DNA of 64,000 bases from Setoptus koraiensis (lineage: Eukaryota > Arthropoda), in NCBI GenBank assembly GCA_048013815.1, contig CM106586.1:1798001-1862000 (forward strand). Reading direction: 5' to 3'. The position numbers were made by a program, and so were the translations under genes. A model generated the notes under the pieces. That model ran no database searches. It saw only the letters and a list, made by a program, of their open reading frames with translations, and was not told the origin of the DNA. Below are positions 1 to 12,200 of the stretch, in pieces. Every line of letters begins with the position of its first letter. Position 1 is the first letter of the stretch.

Positions 1-1041
1 ACCGAGAGTATCATAATGGCCTGTAAGGCATACCGTGATTACGCCAGAAAAGTCAAACATATTAAGGGCAAACTTGAGATTATCGCACCGGTCACAGCAC
101 ATGCCGCTTTCGAGAAAGCAGCTAATTTCCTTGATTGTAAAATTAAACATATACCCGTCGATAGAGTCACCTACAAAGTCGACATGAAGTTGTTTAAACG
201 AGCTATCAGTCCTAAAACTATGATGCTTGTTGGCTCGGCACCACAGTTTCCGCATGGAATCGTTGACCCAATATCCGCCATTGGCAAGCTTGGCCTAGAG
301 AGGGATATACCTGTTCATGTTGATGCTTGCCTGGGTGGTTTCTTATTGCCATTCATGAAGGAGGCCGGTTTTCAGCTTGATGAATCATTTGATCTTACTG
401 TTCCTGGAGTTACTAGCATATCAGCCGACACGCACAAGTACGGATATACACCAAAAGGTACCTCTGTTATCCTCTATCGCCATGAAAAATATTTACATCA
501 ACAATATTCCATACAGACTGATTGGCCCGGTGGAATTTATGCCTCACCCACAATGCCAGGAAGTAGACCCGGAGCTCTCATTGCGACCACATGGGCCTCA
601 CTAATTTACCACGGCCAGACTGGATATGTGGATGCTACAAAGAAGATTCTTACCACAGCTAAGTTCATTCGGGATGAATTGAGCCAAGTTCGGGGAATCA
701 GGTTACTGGGCAATCCTTTAGTTAGTGTTGTTTCGTTTGCCTCTGATGATTTTGATATTTACGTTATGAATGACCAGCTCAAGCAACTTGGATGGAACTT
801 GAATGCATTACAATTTCCTAGCGCCTTTCATTTATGCGTCACTTTAATGCACACCTCAAACAATGTCGCGAAAACTTTCGTCAGAGATGTCACGAATATC
901 GCTCGAACTCTGATGAACGGTCCCAAAGAGAAACCTACTGGCTCGGCAGCTATTTATGGCATGTCGCAAACTATTCCTGATCGTTCATTGGTTGCTCAAA
1001 TCGCGAGAAAGTATCTTGACGCTTGTTACGCATTGGAATAA
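1..1041 (+). CDS. Sply: Sphingosine-1-phosphate lyase, 3' part (5' end outside window)
   Basis: This enzyme is a PLP-dependent ER-membrane lyase that splits sphingosine-1-phosphate into phosphoethanolamine and a fatty aldehyde, the exit step of sphingolipid breakdown. The frame is open from base 1 (TESIIMACKAYRDYA), so the gene begins upstream and the first ATG in the window is not the true start. The 347 visible codons cover the family's PLP-fold core: PQFPHG, HVDACLGGF, and SADTHKYGY with the Schiff-base lysine, then the TDWPGGIYASPT and GSRPG segments and the conserved C-terminal AIYGMSQT. All of this lies in one exon and reads cleanly to a TAA stop. A possible polyadenylation signal AATAAA lies at 1104-1109. 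A decayed second copy lies at 19.3-20.1 kb. Identification is firm; the missing N-terminus should hold the membrane anchor. Confidence 0.95.
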   Translation, partial: TESIIMACKAYRDYARKVKHIKGKLEIIAPVTAHAAFEKAANFLDCKIKHIPVDRVTYKVDMKLFKRAISPKTMMLVGSAPQFPHGIVDPISAIGKLGLERDIPVHVDACLGGFLLPFMKEAGFQLDESFDLTVPGVTSISADTHKYGYTPKGTSVILYRHEKYLHQQYSIQTDWPGGIYASPTMPGSRPGALIATTWASLIYHGQTGYVDATKKILTTAKFIRDELSQVRGIRLLGNPLVSVVSFASDDFDIYVMNDQLKQLGWNLNALQFPSAFHLCVTLMHTSNNVAKTFVRDVTNIARTLMNGPKEKPTGSAAIYGMSQTIPDRSLVAQIARKYLDACYALE

Positions 1042-1692
1042 CGCTCCTTTACGCCAACTATATTGCTCCAGCATGTTTTTTACTTATCTGTTCACTTAAA
1101 GAAAATAAATAGACCGAATTAACAGCAACTTTACCTTTTTAAGTTTGATTGTCAGTCCCAGTGAGATTTGAAGCCGAACAAAAGAAGAGCTTTTTGATTG
1201 TCCGATGGCGTTGAGAACGTCAGAAGAGAATGAGTCAGGCGGGACATTTATTGTAATATCTTTTTGAGATTCGCGCATCTCGCTATGGGCAGTTATTGCC
1301 GCTTCTGTCCTTGCACCCCATGAACACGTGGAGATTGTAACGTTATTTTGTTGCAAAACGTATTCTAACAAGCGTAATCTTTACTGATGTTAGAATTGCG
1401 AAAAATTATTTGTTAAAAATCAGAATATCAGCCTCATTTTCATGTTTTATTATACAGCACCGATAGCCTAGTAAAATTAGGGGGTAAAAAAAATTGTTGT
1501 CATTATTGCAAAAATTTCAAAAAACGTGGGCTTAAGAATAGCGTATTCTTTCAGCTCTCAATCTGGAACGTTCAGAAAAGCTATAGTTTGTTCCATTTGG
1601 GTGTCTCCGAATAAGAAGTTTACCTTGTAAGCAAGTTAACTATGGCTACTCGACTGACCGGACAGTAAATCTCAAGCAGGACGTCGAATCCG
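1042..1692. other. Intergenic, S1P lyase to MYG1
   Basis: AT-rich spacer with the lyase 3' end and a possible AATAAA at 1104-1109. The MYG1 5' flank follows. I see no further gene. Open frames on the minus strand here have no recognisable content. Confidence 0.5.
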
Positions 1693-2862
1693 ATGTATCA
1701 GATGCTCAACATATTATCAAGATCAACTTTAGGATTGGTAACAGGGCCATGGAGAGCACAGCAAGTGAGAACTACGATAAACATATCATCTTTATTTGCG
1801 GGGTCAAACGACCATAAATATATAGCCACACACGATGGTATGTTTCACTGTGATGAAGTTGCGGCGTGTTTCATGCTGAAACAATTGGACACCTTCCGAG
1901 ATCATGATTTAGTAAGAACAAGGGATCAAAGAATATTGGATTCCGCTGACATAGTTGTAGATGTCGGTGGAATATTTAATGGCCATAGCAGAAGATTTGA
2001 TCATCATCAGCGCAGTTTTCAATTGACGATCAGAGACTTTCATCCTGACATTAAGTCTACAAATCCCAACAAACCCATCCGGCTAAGTTCAGCCGGCCTC
2101 ATATATGCACATTATGGCAAAGACTTCATTGAACAAGTGCTCCATATGACAACAAATGATCTTGCTGATGAGGATAGTGGCAGCAATGGAAACAAGAGCA
2201 TTGATAAAAATATGTTGGACGCCATATTTATGCAATATTATAACACGTTCATGGAGGAAATAGATGCCATTGACAATGGAGTTGAGATGGTCGAAGGTGA
2301 AGACATTGTTTACAATTATAATATCTCCACTCATTTGGCAGCCAGAGTTCGCCGATTAAATAACCAGGAAGGATCAGCTGATGATCGACTCAAGCAATTT
2401 CATGTGGCCATGTCCATGGTGGGCTCGGAGATGATTGAATGCCTGAAACAGCTTGCCACATCATGGTGGCCCTCCTTGGATAGCATGAAAAGAAGTGTTT
2501 TGAATCGATTCAACGTGCATGAATCGGGAGCCATTGTGCGAATTTCGTCTGATACTGCTTGGAGAACTACAATATTTCAGGCGGAGGAACAGCTCTCGAT
2601 AGTGGGTCAAATCAAATATGTGATACTCAATAATCCTAACGATAGACCAAGGTGGCGAATAATTGCTGTGCCGGTCTCACCCAAGTCTATCACAAGTAGA
2701 TTACCATTGAAAGAGCTTTGGAGAGGACTGCATGGCGACGAGTTACGTGAAAAGTCTGGCATCTCAGACGCAGTCTTTGTGCACGCTTCGGGCTTCATCG
2801 GTGGCGCAACAAGCAAAGAGGGCTGTATCCAACTGGCTAGAAAAACCATCGACTCCGAGTGA
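1693..2862 (+). CDS. MYG1: MYG1 exonuclease (DHH-type)
   Basis: MYG1 is a conserved eukaryotic DHH-superfamily 3'-5' RNA exonuclease that works in mitochondria and the nucleus and links RNA processing in both. The protein has 389 residues, close to the human length, in one exon. Visible motifs are THDGMFHCDE (about residues 46-55), VVDVGG (88-93) and DHHQRSF (103-109), which carry the metal-binding His/Asp residues. They are followed by KLSSAGLIY-like and EEIDAIDNG segments and the C-terminal VHASGFIGG near residue 367. The first 30 residues are rich in Ser, Arg, Leu and Thr with few acidic residues, as expected for a mitochondrial presequence, which supports the first ATG. A downstream start would remove it. 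It is transcribed in the same direction as the S1P lyase, 650 bp away. No defects are seen. Confidence 0.95.
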   Translation: MYQMLNILSRSTLGLVTGPWRAQQVRTTINISSLFAGSNDHKYIATHDGMFHCDEVAACFMLKQLDTFRDHDLVRTRDQRILDSADIVVDVGGIFNGHSRRFDHHQRSFQLTIRDFHPDIKSTNPNKPIRLSSAGLIYAHYGKDFIEQVLHMTTNDLADEDSGSNGNKSIDKNMLDAIFMQYYNTFMEEIDAIDNGVEMVEGEDIVYNYNISTHLAARVRRLNNQEGSADDRLKQFHVAMSMVGSEMIECLKQLATSWWPSLDSMKRSVLNRFNVHESGAIVRISSDTAWRTTIFQAEEQLSIVGQIKYVILNNPNDRPRWRIIAVPVSPKSITSRLPLKELWRGLHGDELREKSGISDAVFVHASGFIGGATSKEGCIQLARKTIDSE

Positions 2863-5723
2863 CGAAGTAAACTCACGGGAGTGTTATTTCATACGCTTCT
2901 TATGTGGGCATGGTGTCACTAAATCGACATTGTTTGGCAGCAAATTAAAACTAAGCTCCCCTGTCTGAACTCTGTCGATTCAACAATTATTAAATAATCG
3001 ATCAATACATTTTTTATTAGGTATATTATGTATATTTACTGTCATAAAATAATCATTTTACACTTGTTACGATTTGTTTCAAGTACAACGGATGTTGTAA
3101 GGGTTTCAAGCGAATTAATCAACCGCAGGAAAATGCCATTTCCTTTGAGCCATTTGATCCTGATATCGGCTAAGATTCAATAGCCGCCCGTCCAGCTACT
3201 AGAATATTTGGAAATTCCTTTTCAACTCATGTTCTTGACTTATCCATTCTAGATTCAAATCGGAACTCTTTGAGGCTCAATGAGGCTAAAGCGGTTGTAT
3301 ATATAGCATTAAGGATTAGTTCGTCCACGTCTTTTATTTTAGGTTGATTCACATGTGTGAGAACATCTCTTTCATGTTCACCGCGATGTTCATCATTAAT
3401 GTGCCATTTCAAGGTATATCTGGCATGTTTTCGATTTGATCTCTTTTAACTCTACATATCTATATCTATTCTGGATCAATCTAATAAGTTCATCGTCATG
3501 ATTGCCGATGCAGAAGCAGCAACGGCAAAGAAGTAGAAGCCTTAGAATGGTCAAACATTGGCTGTGGCGCTGCCGGTGGCGCTAGTAATGGTCGCAAACA
3601 TGACCTCGATCACCTATAATTAAGCGGCAATGATGATCTGATTCGGAATTCCATTAAAAAATAAATATACACGCCAAATGACCAAATGTGTGTATGTGTG
3701 TTAAGAGAGAATTTCTAATTTGTTTTTTGATTGAAGCTATGATAATTATCGGTCAGCGGCGTCAGTAGCAACCGCTTTTGGCGCTACTAAATCACGACCT
3801 GAATTTGCGACTTTTTTGCAGTCACTTTTTTTTCACCGCTACTCCACAAGTGTCGAATTTCGCACAATTATTGGTATTAGTAGTAATTAGGTTCGGGTTC
3901 ACTTTGCTATCATGCCAGTAACTTGTTGGAGTTGTTTTGTCGCTGTTCTGTAGTTGTTTTGTGCGCCGCACGAAAACGGAAGTCGAAAATATAGATATGA
4001 GGCGGTCAGTTGGTGTGTCAGCCTGTGTGGCAGTTCCATTGTAATGAGGCTCTAGTTGGAAGGTGTTAATTAAGGCTTGCATCGAGGGTTCGAAGGTGGC
4101 CACACAAACAGAGTTCGTTTTTTTCTCTCTCTCTCTCTCTCTGTGCTAGTAATTCTGAGAAAAAAAGAAAGTGAGAGAGTATCAATCATTTGTGTGGACT
4201 AATCAATTTTGTTCTCTATCACTGTCGAACAGGCCCAGTTGTTTTCTTTTATTCTACTAAGTTTCAGTAAGTGTGTGTGTCGTTATTGAATGAATTTATG
4301 AGAGTGAGAGTGGCAATTTGAGTGAGCAGTGGACACGTTAGCGGACGTATCTGTAGTGTATATCTGAGCATGTCAGTGGATATGTCAGTTGATATGAATC
4401 ATCATTAGTCGTGCGAGCGAGAGAGTACGTGCAAAAAGACGAGCAAATCTATTTTTTGTTTCTCGGCATGGCCTGTTGCTCGTGTTGGTACGTGCAACGC
4501 AAATTATCATGGGCATTGTTTATCAGGGTGTGTGGTCACATCACATTTTTCAGTTTTTGCTGGTGCTAGAACACGAGTAACACGAGTGTAACAGCCCAAG
4601 TACCTGAGCTACTTCGGCTGTAAGAAAAGAAGAAGGTGAGAAGAGAAGAAAAGAAGCGGAGCCTCTTTCTCTGGCCACTGTCATAGTGCCACCACTACTA
4701 TGGTCAGCCGAGAGAGAGAGCGAGTTTTACCTGAGAGTGTGCAGTGATTAATAAAGATGTAGTCAATTGCAAAGTAGGCAGTTTGGCGCTCACATTTGTA
4801 TGCACTTGTGTACAGTACGAGGTGCCCTCAAGTTGATCATTTTGGTCAGTATTATAATAATTGAAGCTGAATTCTTCTTGTCTTCTCTATCTGATTATTG
4901 AATTGTTGCCTGCTCTTGGTACTTGCACGAGCTTCGGTGCCCCATCTATTAGGCTCATCACAATCATAATAATGAGCATCATTATTATAATGCTGATAGT
5001 CGCGCCGGTGGCCATATTTACCATTATTGGTCATTACCAGCTAACAAAAACAACAATAAGAGAACTCGCGAAAATCGATTATCGTTTGAGTAGTAGCAGT
5101 GGTAGTACATGTGTAACTGTCACTTTTTGTGTTGTCTGTTGCTTGTTTAAGTTGTTGGGCCGACTTGGGGAACGTGTCGAACACACACACACACCAAAGA
5201 ATAGAAGATAAAAAATAAAAAAGCGATACTTATAGAATATTTGTAAGTAACAACAATAGAGCAAGTTGTGTGCCATTGTGTTTGCGCGTGTTTGTAGTGG
5301 CGCTTGTGGTGGCTTCATTGGTGGCAACTGGACTATCACTTTATATAGAGACATATCAGCGACAACAATGGCATTCTCTGTCACTTCTGTTCGGCTGCTG
5401 ATCCTTATACTCGCACTGACACACCGAACCCTGCAAGTTCGAGCATTCGAACTTGGAAAGCAAGTGACACTAGTGGTACAAGTAGTGATCACTCACCAAC
5501 ATTATACTCCAACGCGTGTGTGTGTGTGTGTGTGCAAACAATGGGCTAATTTACCTGGCCGAGATTGACCAAACATCTCTGTTGTCGCTGCACACCCACA
5601 AACAACAACAGTGACAACAGTGCCAGCAGAGCATTAACAAAGTGTTTTACATGTCGACGTGCCCAAAGTGAATATCGCCATCGTCGGCTTGCATCGGTGT
5701 CCAGATAAAAAGTGTCGGGTCTG
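2863..5723. other. Long non-coding stretch with microsatellites
   Basis: No convincing exon is seen. The stretch contains a CT tract near 4126-4141, AG-rich stretches around 4620-4720, and a GT tract near 5517-5534. A short frame at 5368-5490 begins with a hydrophobic, signal-peptide-like stretch (MAFSVTSVRLLILILAL) but soon runs into the GT repeat, so it is not called as a gene. The region may hold upstream regulatory DNA of the Wnt gene. Confidence 0.4.
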
Positions 5724-6268
5724 GGTCGTTTCACCGACGTACACTCCACTTTATGTGATCTTATACTATAAAAGCAGTGTTTATCAGCGATGTTGCCTCG
5801 CTCAAGCCGTTCGAATGACAGTTGCTACATAGTTGAAGCAGACTGCATCATATCTTCACCATTCATTCTAGCATTCAATAATAGATCTTCGGTAACTCGA
5901 AAAATCGAGTCGCACCTTCTCCAATGTGGCTACATCGACAAAACTAGCGTGGTCAACGTTGCCTCAGTTTCTACCAGTGCAACGATATTTTTTCCAAAGC
6001 CAGCCTCGAATTGCTCAAAACTTGTGAATTGCGACGCTTCTTGTCGCTATTGTTTCAATGCATCTTTCATGATATGATTATTGGCGACACTATGAGAGAA
6101 TGCCTAGAAATTAACATCTTCTCTCATAGTGATGAATGGAGGTATCTGTAACATTGCATTGTGCACGTATGAAATGTACGACCATGAAATAGTCGCTCTA
6201 CGGAACGTCCGTTCATCTGACTGTGCGCAGAGGAAGTTTACGAAAATGAAACTGAATGATACTCCGAT
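5724..6268 (+). mobile_element. MITE-like repeat, copy A
   Basis: This is the longest copy of a dispersed non-coding repeat of about 490-540 bp. Copy B is at 16541-17023 and copy C at 10232-10715. The left end begins GGTCGTTTCACCGACGTACA, which matches the reverse complement of the right ends of copies B and C, so the family has terminal inverted repeats of about 25 bp. The interior shared with copy B runs from about 5775 to 6250 with clear base-for-base similarity. A 13-bp perfect inverted repeat (6088-6100 with 6119-6131) sits in its right half. There is no open frame for a transposase, which fits a non-autonomous DNA transposon. The right terminus of this copy has decayed. The element family and target-site duplication are not settled. 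Confidence 0.6.
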
Positions 6269-9200
6269 GGAACGAGCGTGTCCAGAAAAGTGTCGACAGG
6301 TAAGGCACACACACACTGTCGCTGGCTACCAGTGTGCTCATCGGATCATCTGATTAGGATGTGGCCAATAGGTTGGGCCAGCGATTGCAATTGAGCTGTC
6401 AACAAGATAATGGTGACCATCATCATTAATGATTATCACAGTGGTGACACACAACAACGACAGCCACACAAAACGACACCCGATGTGCGATGTGCGATGC
6501 GCGATTTGCGACAAGAATAAATTGGTGTATGACAAAAACAAGAATGCTCACTAGTTGTACGAAGGTGCAGAGTCAACAAGGCGATAATTCTTTCTCTCGA
6601 ATGTGCTTGTTCGGTCGTTTCTCTCCATGGTGAGCAGCACTTTTTGTGGGCATCACAGCACACCAAACTGCTGCCACAGATACGCCAAAAGAGAGCATCT
6701 TTTGCCGGACTTTGCCGCTTCATGCTGACTGTGTGGCCCACAAAATAGGGCACCAGCACCAGGGGCGACCAATCATCGTCAAACGCCCCTGAACGAATCA
6801 CGAGCTGAATGAATGTTTCCCGAAACAGAACAGCAGACAGGAATTGGTTGCTTTTTCTTCTTTTCTTTTCTGCCCTCTGCTCTGTGTATTAGGCTCTGTG
6901 TATCTGTATTAGGCTGTTGTTGCAGCTAATGTGCTGCCGGCGACGCCGGTATGTAAATCGCCAGAACGGGGCCTACTTTCACGCTACGCTATTTTCTCGC
7001 GCCAATTGCACGCTGCTGCCAACGGACGGGCCAGCCAAGCAAAAAGCTGCTAATATTACAAAGATTCACAAAGATTCAATTTGGGTTCAAGTTGGAATTG
7101 AGCCATTGGAATATTGTCATCCGATTCGAATTGCCATTCGAATGCAACCAATGTTGCAGCCAATCGTTAGCGATTGTTACAATGGTGTGCCCATACACGG
7201 GACCATTTGTTTGTATTACTTCTGCTTCGATAGGCACGTACACGCGGTTGTTGCTGTGGCTGGCGGACGGTTTTTCAATGACATTCGCACACAGACAAAC
7301 AAACTGTGCAACAAGTTTGTATCAGGTTTTGGCCCCCGTCATGTTAGAAATTAGTTGTTTGTGGTTGTGTTCAGTGGGCCGATTGGGCCAAGTTGGGTGG
7401 CCGGCGAGCAAGGTGAGCAAGTCGTAAGACGCATATATAAACGGCTAATTTCTAACGCCACTCCGAGAAGCAATCCGAAAAATCTCACTGCGACACAAAC
7501 TTGGCCGAACAATGGAATACTCATAATGCGCATATTTTGCAACTATTTATAAATAAAACATTAAAATATGGTCTATATTATATGGAGCATCAATGTCATT
7601 GTTATTAGCGGCATTATTATTGCTATTATTATTATTATTATTATTATTACTATTATTGGCAGCATTATGGTTGTTATCGAAATGATAATGGCAAATAATA
7701 ATCATCGACGAATCTGCATTTGAAACAGGCCGGCGCTGTTCGCACCGTTAGAGATTCAATAATTTCGCCCAAATACACATGATTTGCACCACGATAATGA
7801 TAATGATGATGCGACTGAATGAACCATTAACAAACTCAAAAGCCGACTCAATGGCACCAGTCGAGATTAGCGGCAGCTACTCTAAAGGATTCTCTCTCAC
7901 TCCTCATACTTACACTGTATGATTAGTGTTTGTCCGTGTGTTAGCATATTTATACATTTCGGCCTGTATTTCATCAGCGTACACTTCACTTTATATGGCA
8001 CTTTATACCATGATACAAGTATATTTCATCGACACTATATTTCATTTAAAGTATTCATGATCAAAGCGTACATTTCATCGAACATTTCCAGATGAGCCAC
8101 TCGTAGCAGACAAAGAACAAAGCTTCCGTCATTTTTGAAAATATCTTTGATCTCGTTCCATTTGGTTTATCTCAGCGGCATGGTGTGTTGGAACTTGCAA
8201 GCTTCACCTGTGCTCTCGGCGCTAGTTACAATAACCTTTCTCTGTGAGTCCCATCAATGGACTGTCACCCGAGCTTTAGATCCAAAGATCAGCGAGTCAC
8301 TGTATATTATTTGTATGATTAGCACGTGTATGATTTAAGAGAGTTCACAGAGATGAATGTTGCAAATCGTTCAATCGAAATCGCATGTGAACTCCATCAC
8401 GTCAGCGAGCCGCTACAATCGGTCATTCATTCAGTCATCTCTTATAGGTGCCATGATAAATTCAATTTCAAGCACGAGCCAAGTCACTCTGTTGGTATTG
8501 TGGGCTTTGCGCGGCTTTCAGTTGTCATTATTTAGATCTGACCCATGTAAGAGACTCACCGGCATCATTGATCAATGCCAATAGTTCGTTTATAAATTAA
8601 TCGAATGCATCCTGGTGGGACAGCCATTGCGGCCACTGGACATGACATATCTGGATCGGCCCCAACCGCATATGAGACTGCCAACAATTTCCAATTGCGG
8701 GCCCCGAGTCACCCAATTCGACGAATGAAATGTTTTGGTCGTTGCTACTGCTACTGCTGCCAGAGCTCCCACAAGCTTGGGCCAAAAAAGAAAGTGCATC
8801 TATGCATGACAATCGATCGCGAGCCATCATGGTCTCAGAGAAACTGTTGGAAATGGCGCAATTAGTCAACACAGTGATAAATGTTATCTGCCTCAGATGC
8901 CAAGTCAACAGCGCGTCGACAGTGCCTTTGATACAGGTCATGGTCATCGAACGCTTCTTTGGGCTTCTTCGGGCTTCTTTTGGCGACGCATGCGCGTCAG
9001 GCTTCCTTCGCAAGTGTCAGCAAGAACATGCGCAAACATGCCGTGAGTGTGTGTGTGTCGGCTTCTTTTTCTCTTTCCTCTCGTTGCAGCTATTTAGTAG
9101 TATAGTCAATGTATAGACGAGCTACGTTCCAACTTGCGACTTGCAACTTCCAAGTTCGAAGCGGCGCACAAAAGAACGGCGAGCGAAGCAGCGACATCAC

Positions 9201-9274
9201 ATATAAGAACAACTAATCATCATATTCATGTCTCGGTGTATCTATGGGGTGATTTATTTATTTCAGGCATCATA
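6269..9274. other. Non-coding upstream region of the Wnt gene
   Basis: I see no gene here. An ATT-rich simple repeat lies at about 7617-7652. At 7960-8090 there is a fragment that looks like MITE ends, with TTTCATCAGCGTACA near 7968 and a similar CGTACATTTCATCGAA near 8068. A good acceptor-like site (TTTATTTCAG) ends at 9266, nine bases before the chosen Wnt start codon, so a 5' UTR exon probably lies somewhere upstream in this stretch. Confidence 0.4.
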
Positions 9275-12200
9275 ATGAAGATCTCACTTAGATTGTTTTT
9301 TGTTTTAGTGTTTGCGGCAACGAGCCTCTTTTTTGCAAATATAACACCGTCGCAGCAGCAACCACAGCAACCGCAACAACAAGCGTATCAAATGCATCAA
9401 ATGCAACCACAACAACAACAACTACAACAACTACACCAACAACAACCACATCAACAACACCAACAGCAACATCAACAACACCAACCACAACATCAACAAC
9501 CACAACAGCAACAGGTATCATTCACAAATCATCGACTGGACGAGTGGCGATTATTGGACAATGTGGCACGTGATTTGCACGATCTGACGGACAAACAGCG
9601 CCGCTTAATCAAGGAAAACCCCGGCAGTCAGATGGCCATTGTGCGCGCCATTAAGATGACCATCAACGAGTGCCAGTACCAGTTCAAGGACGACAAATGG
9701 AATTGTCCCATTTTCAATTACACAACTCGCACTCGTGATATATTTGGCAAGATTGTGCAACGGGGTTGTAGAGAGACGGGCTTCATTTATTCGCTGTTCA
9801 GCTCGGCCATAGCGCATTCGGTGGCAAAAGGTTGCACTGAGTCTATGATAACAAGTTGTGTTTGTGTCAACGACGATTCTTACTCCAATCACCACAATCA
9901 TCATCAGCATCACCAACGGCAGCAACAACAACAGCATTGCGGCGACAATATTGAGTTTGGCATTGAGTTTGCACGAGCTTTTTTGGCAAACGATGTTAGC
10001 AAATTCACCTCGCCGGCCACATCGCGCAACGACCTGATGCGCAAGAAGCCCACACAAAAACACCAAAAACGACAAAAACGACAAAAGCAACAACAGCAAC
10101 AACCCATTGAGCTGGAATTGATGACCAAAAAGGATCGAGAATTGCTCGCCATTATGAATGCCCACAATAGCGAACTCGGCCGCTCGGTAAGTCAATTATA
10201 TAATTAGTCGCTTTCGCTCTTTCTCTGTGTCTTTTCGTCCGCATCTACGAACACTTCACTTAATGTGATACTTTGAAGAAAGCTTTTTGTTATGTTCTCT
10301 TGACATGAAGAAACTCCAAATTATGGCTGGTGCCAAAAAACGGAACTAATTCAATTATCGTGAATGTTGTCGCATGCAACAATAGTCACCAACTACAGCC
10401 TAAGCTTACAGTGATCAGTTGTAATCAATCTTGCTAAAAACGTTTAACAGTCTATAAATGAAGGATCTTGATCCAAAATGGAAACTTCATGAAAACTTTA
10501 GAGTTGCCCTGTAAACATCGATGAGCATTGAATTTCTGCATTCGCGTAAATCGCTCGACATGCGGATTGCGACGCTTTGTGTTGCCCTATATTTCAATAC
10601 ATCTCTCATGATTATTGGCGACACTAAAGAGACGGCCCAGAAATCAACATTTTCTGCTCGTAGTATTTCTAACATTACATCATGCATTTATGAAATGTAC
10701 GCTGATGAAACGACCGATTCTTTTGCGTCCACGCTCGGCCACCTGTCGGCCTGTATAGCGAAAAAGAGAAGATTTCATTCATCTTTTGCACGTTCCATTG
10801 ATGTTTTTCGGCGATACAAAACAACGAACGCAATGAAATCTCAACTGACCGTTGCCATCTAAACTCGCCAGTGAGAACGGATGTCGTTGGCCCCTCGTCG
10901 TCGTTTTCAATGACTTTTGACGGCTGCTTTCGCTCAGAGAAATCACAGCCAGAAAAACGAAATGAAATGATTGGCTCAAAATGATTTTGCCTTCTACAGA
11001 GCAAGCACACACATTTCGAGTTGACGTGGCACGTAACGACTTGCGGATCTACGCCACTTGCAACTATTGTTGCTGTTGTTGTTATATAATAAGCGGTTGC
11101 ATAACAACACACTGTCGAGCACGATGGCCCATTATAGGTAGTTGTGCTGGCGATGCTGCCAATTTTACACGTAAGCGCAACATTTATGAGCGAGTTAAGC
11201 GACTAATTTGTTGGCTGTAATTGGAACAGTGGAAAATTGAGAAATATCGGCACGCCACTTACGGCCACAATGTCAAACGGTGTGTGTCGACGTAACTTGT
11301 TGGCTTTGCCCGTTGAATTATTTGTTCATGTCCAATTTCGTTGTTGCTGCTGTTGTGGTTGTTGTTGTCGTCGTTGCTGTTGTTGTTGTTGCCATGGAAA
11401 CAACATCCAAATAGTGTTTTCGGGCGCAAACATTCTTAAACACTCACAAACACGAACCAGCCAGCAACGTAAATAAATATAAACGACGCGAATTGCGACT
11501 TTTCACTTGCAAATGACTGCAAGGAGAATATTTTCAGCCACCAACAACAATTACAGATTGCGTGTTGATTTTATCGGCGACGACTTTCGATTTGTGCAAC
11601 CATCAACGTGAGACGCATAGAAACGCATCAGAAATGCTACTCAACCGAGATTGTGCCGGAGTTTTGTTGGCCGTGCGTTGGCATACGGCACACAAAGCGA
11701 GCCAAGACGCATTTGCATCCTATTGGCAAAATGAAAAGATGAAACGAGATTGTTATCAATTGAGAGAAGCGCTTATTTAGCGTTTTGTTGAACTGTTATT
11801 CAAACACATGGCTGCTCAAATGGCCAGTAGATACAATCATCATATTTATACATATATATATTTGCATTGCTCACACAGCAACCGATACTGGGCCGACGAA
11901 TGGCCCCAATGTGGTTGCGTGCCCAGTCGGCTCGTTCGAGTTACTGTTCGAGTGACGTTATCAGCGCAAATCATCTCTCATTGGCGAGCGGATTAGCTCA
12001 GCGGTGGCACCAATGACAGCAACCAGTGCACTATGATTGAGAGGCCAGCATGAGAGATGCATATTGAATTGATGGCCGACACAACTGTCAGAAGTGGCAA
12101 AATTGCCAATTTCCACGAGAAGAATCTGCGTTTGCGCTGTTGTTGCGGTTGACGTTGTTTATTTGTTTGTTTGTTTGTTTGTTTGTTTGCTTGTTTGTTT

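Noticed and set aside
5266-5568. Plus-strand frame with a signal-peptide-like stretch
   Set aside because: It reads into a GT microsatellite with no continuing protein and no good donor. The hydrophobic stretch alone is weak evidence.
9134-9274. Upstream in-frame ATG for the Wnt gene
   Set aside because: It would put 47 polar residues before the signal peptide, and a good splice acceptor ends at 9266, so the region is probably not coding.
9288-10195. Minus-strand frames opposite Wnt exon 1
   Set aside because: Antisense shadows of the CAA/CAG-rich coding tracts, made of Val/Leu/Cys runs.
11985-12010. Stretch resembling a tRNA A-box (GGATTAGCTCAGCGG)
   Set aside because: No matching B-box, anticodon arm or acceptor stem could be built around it.
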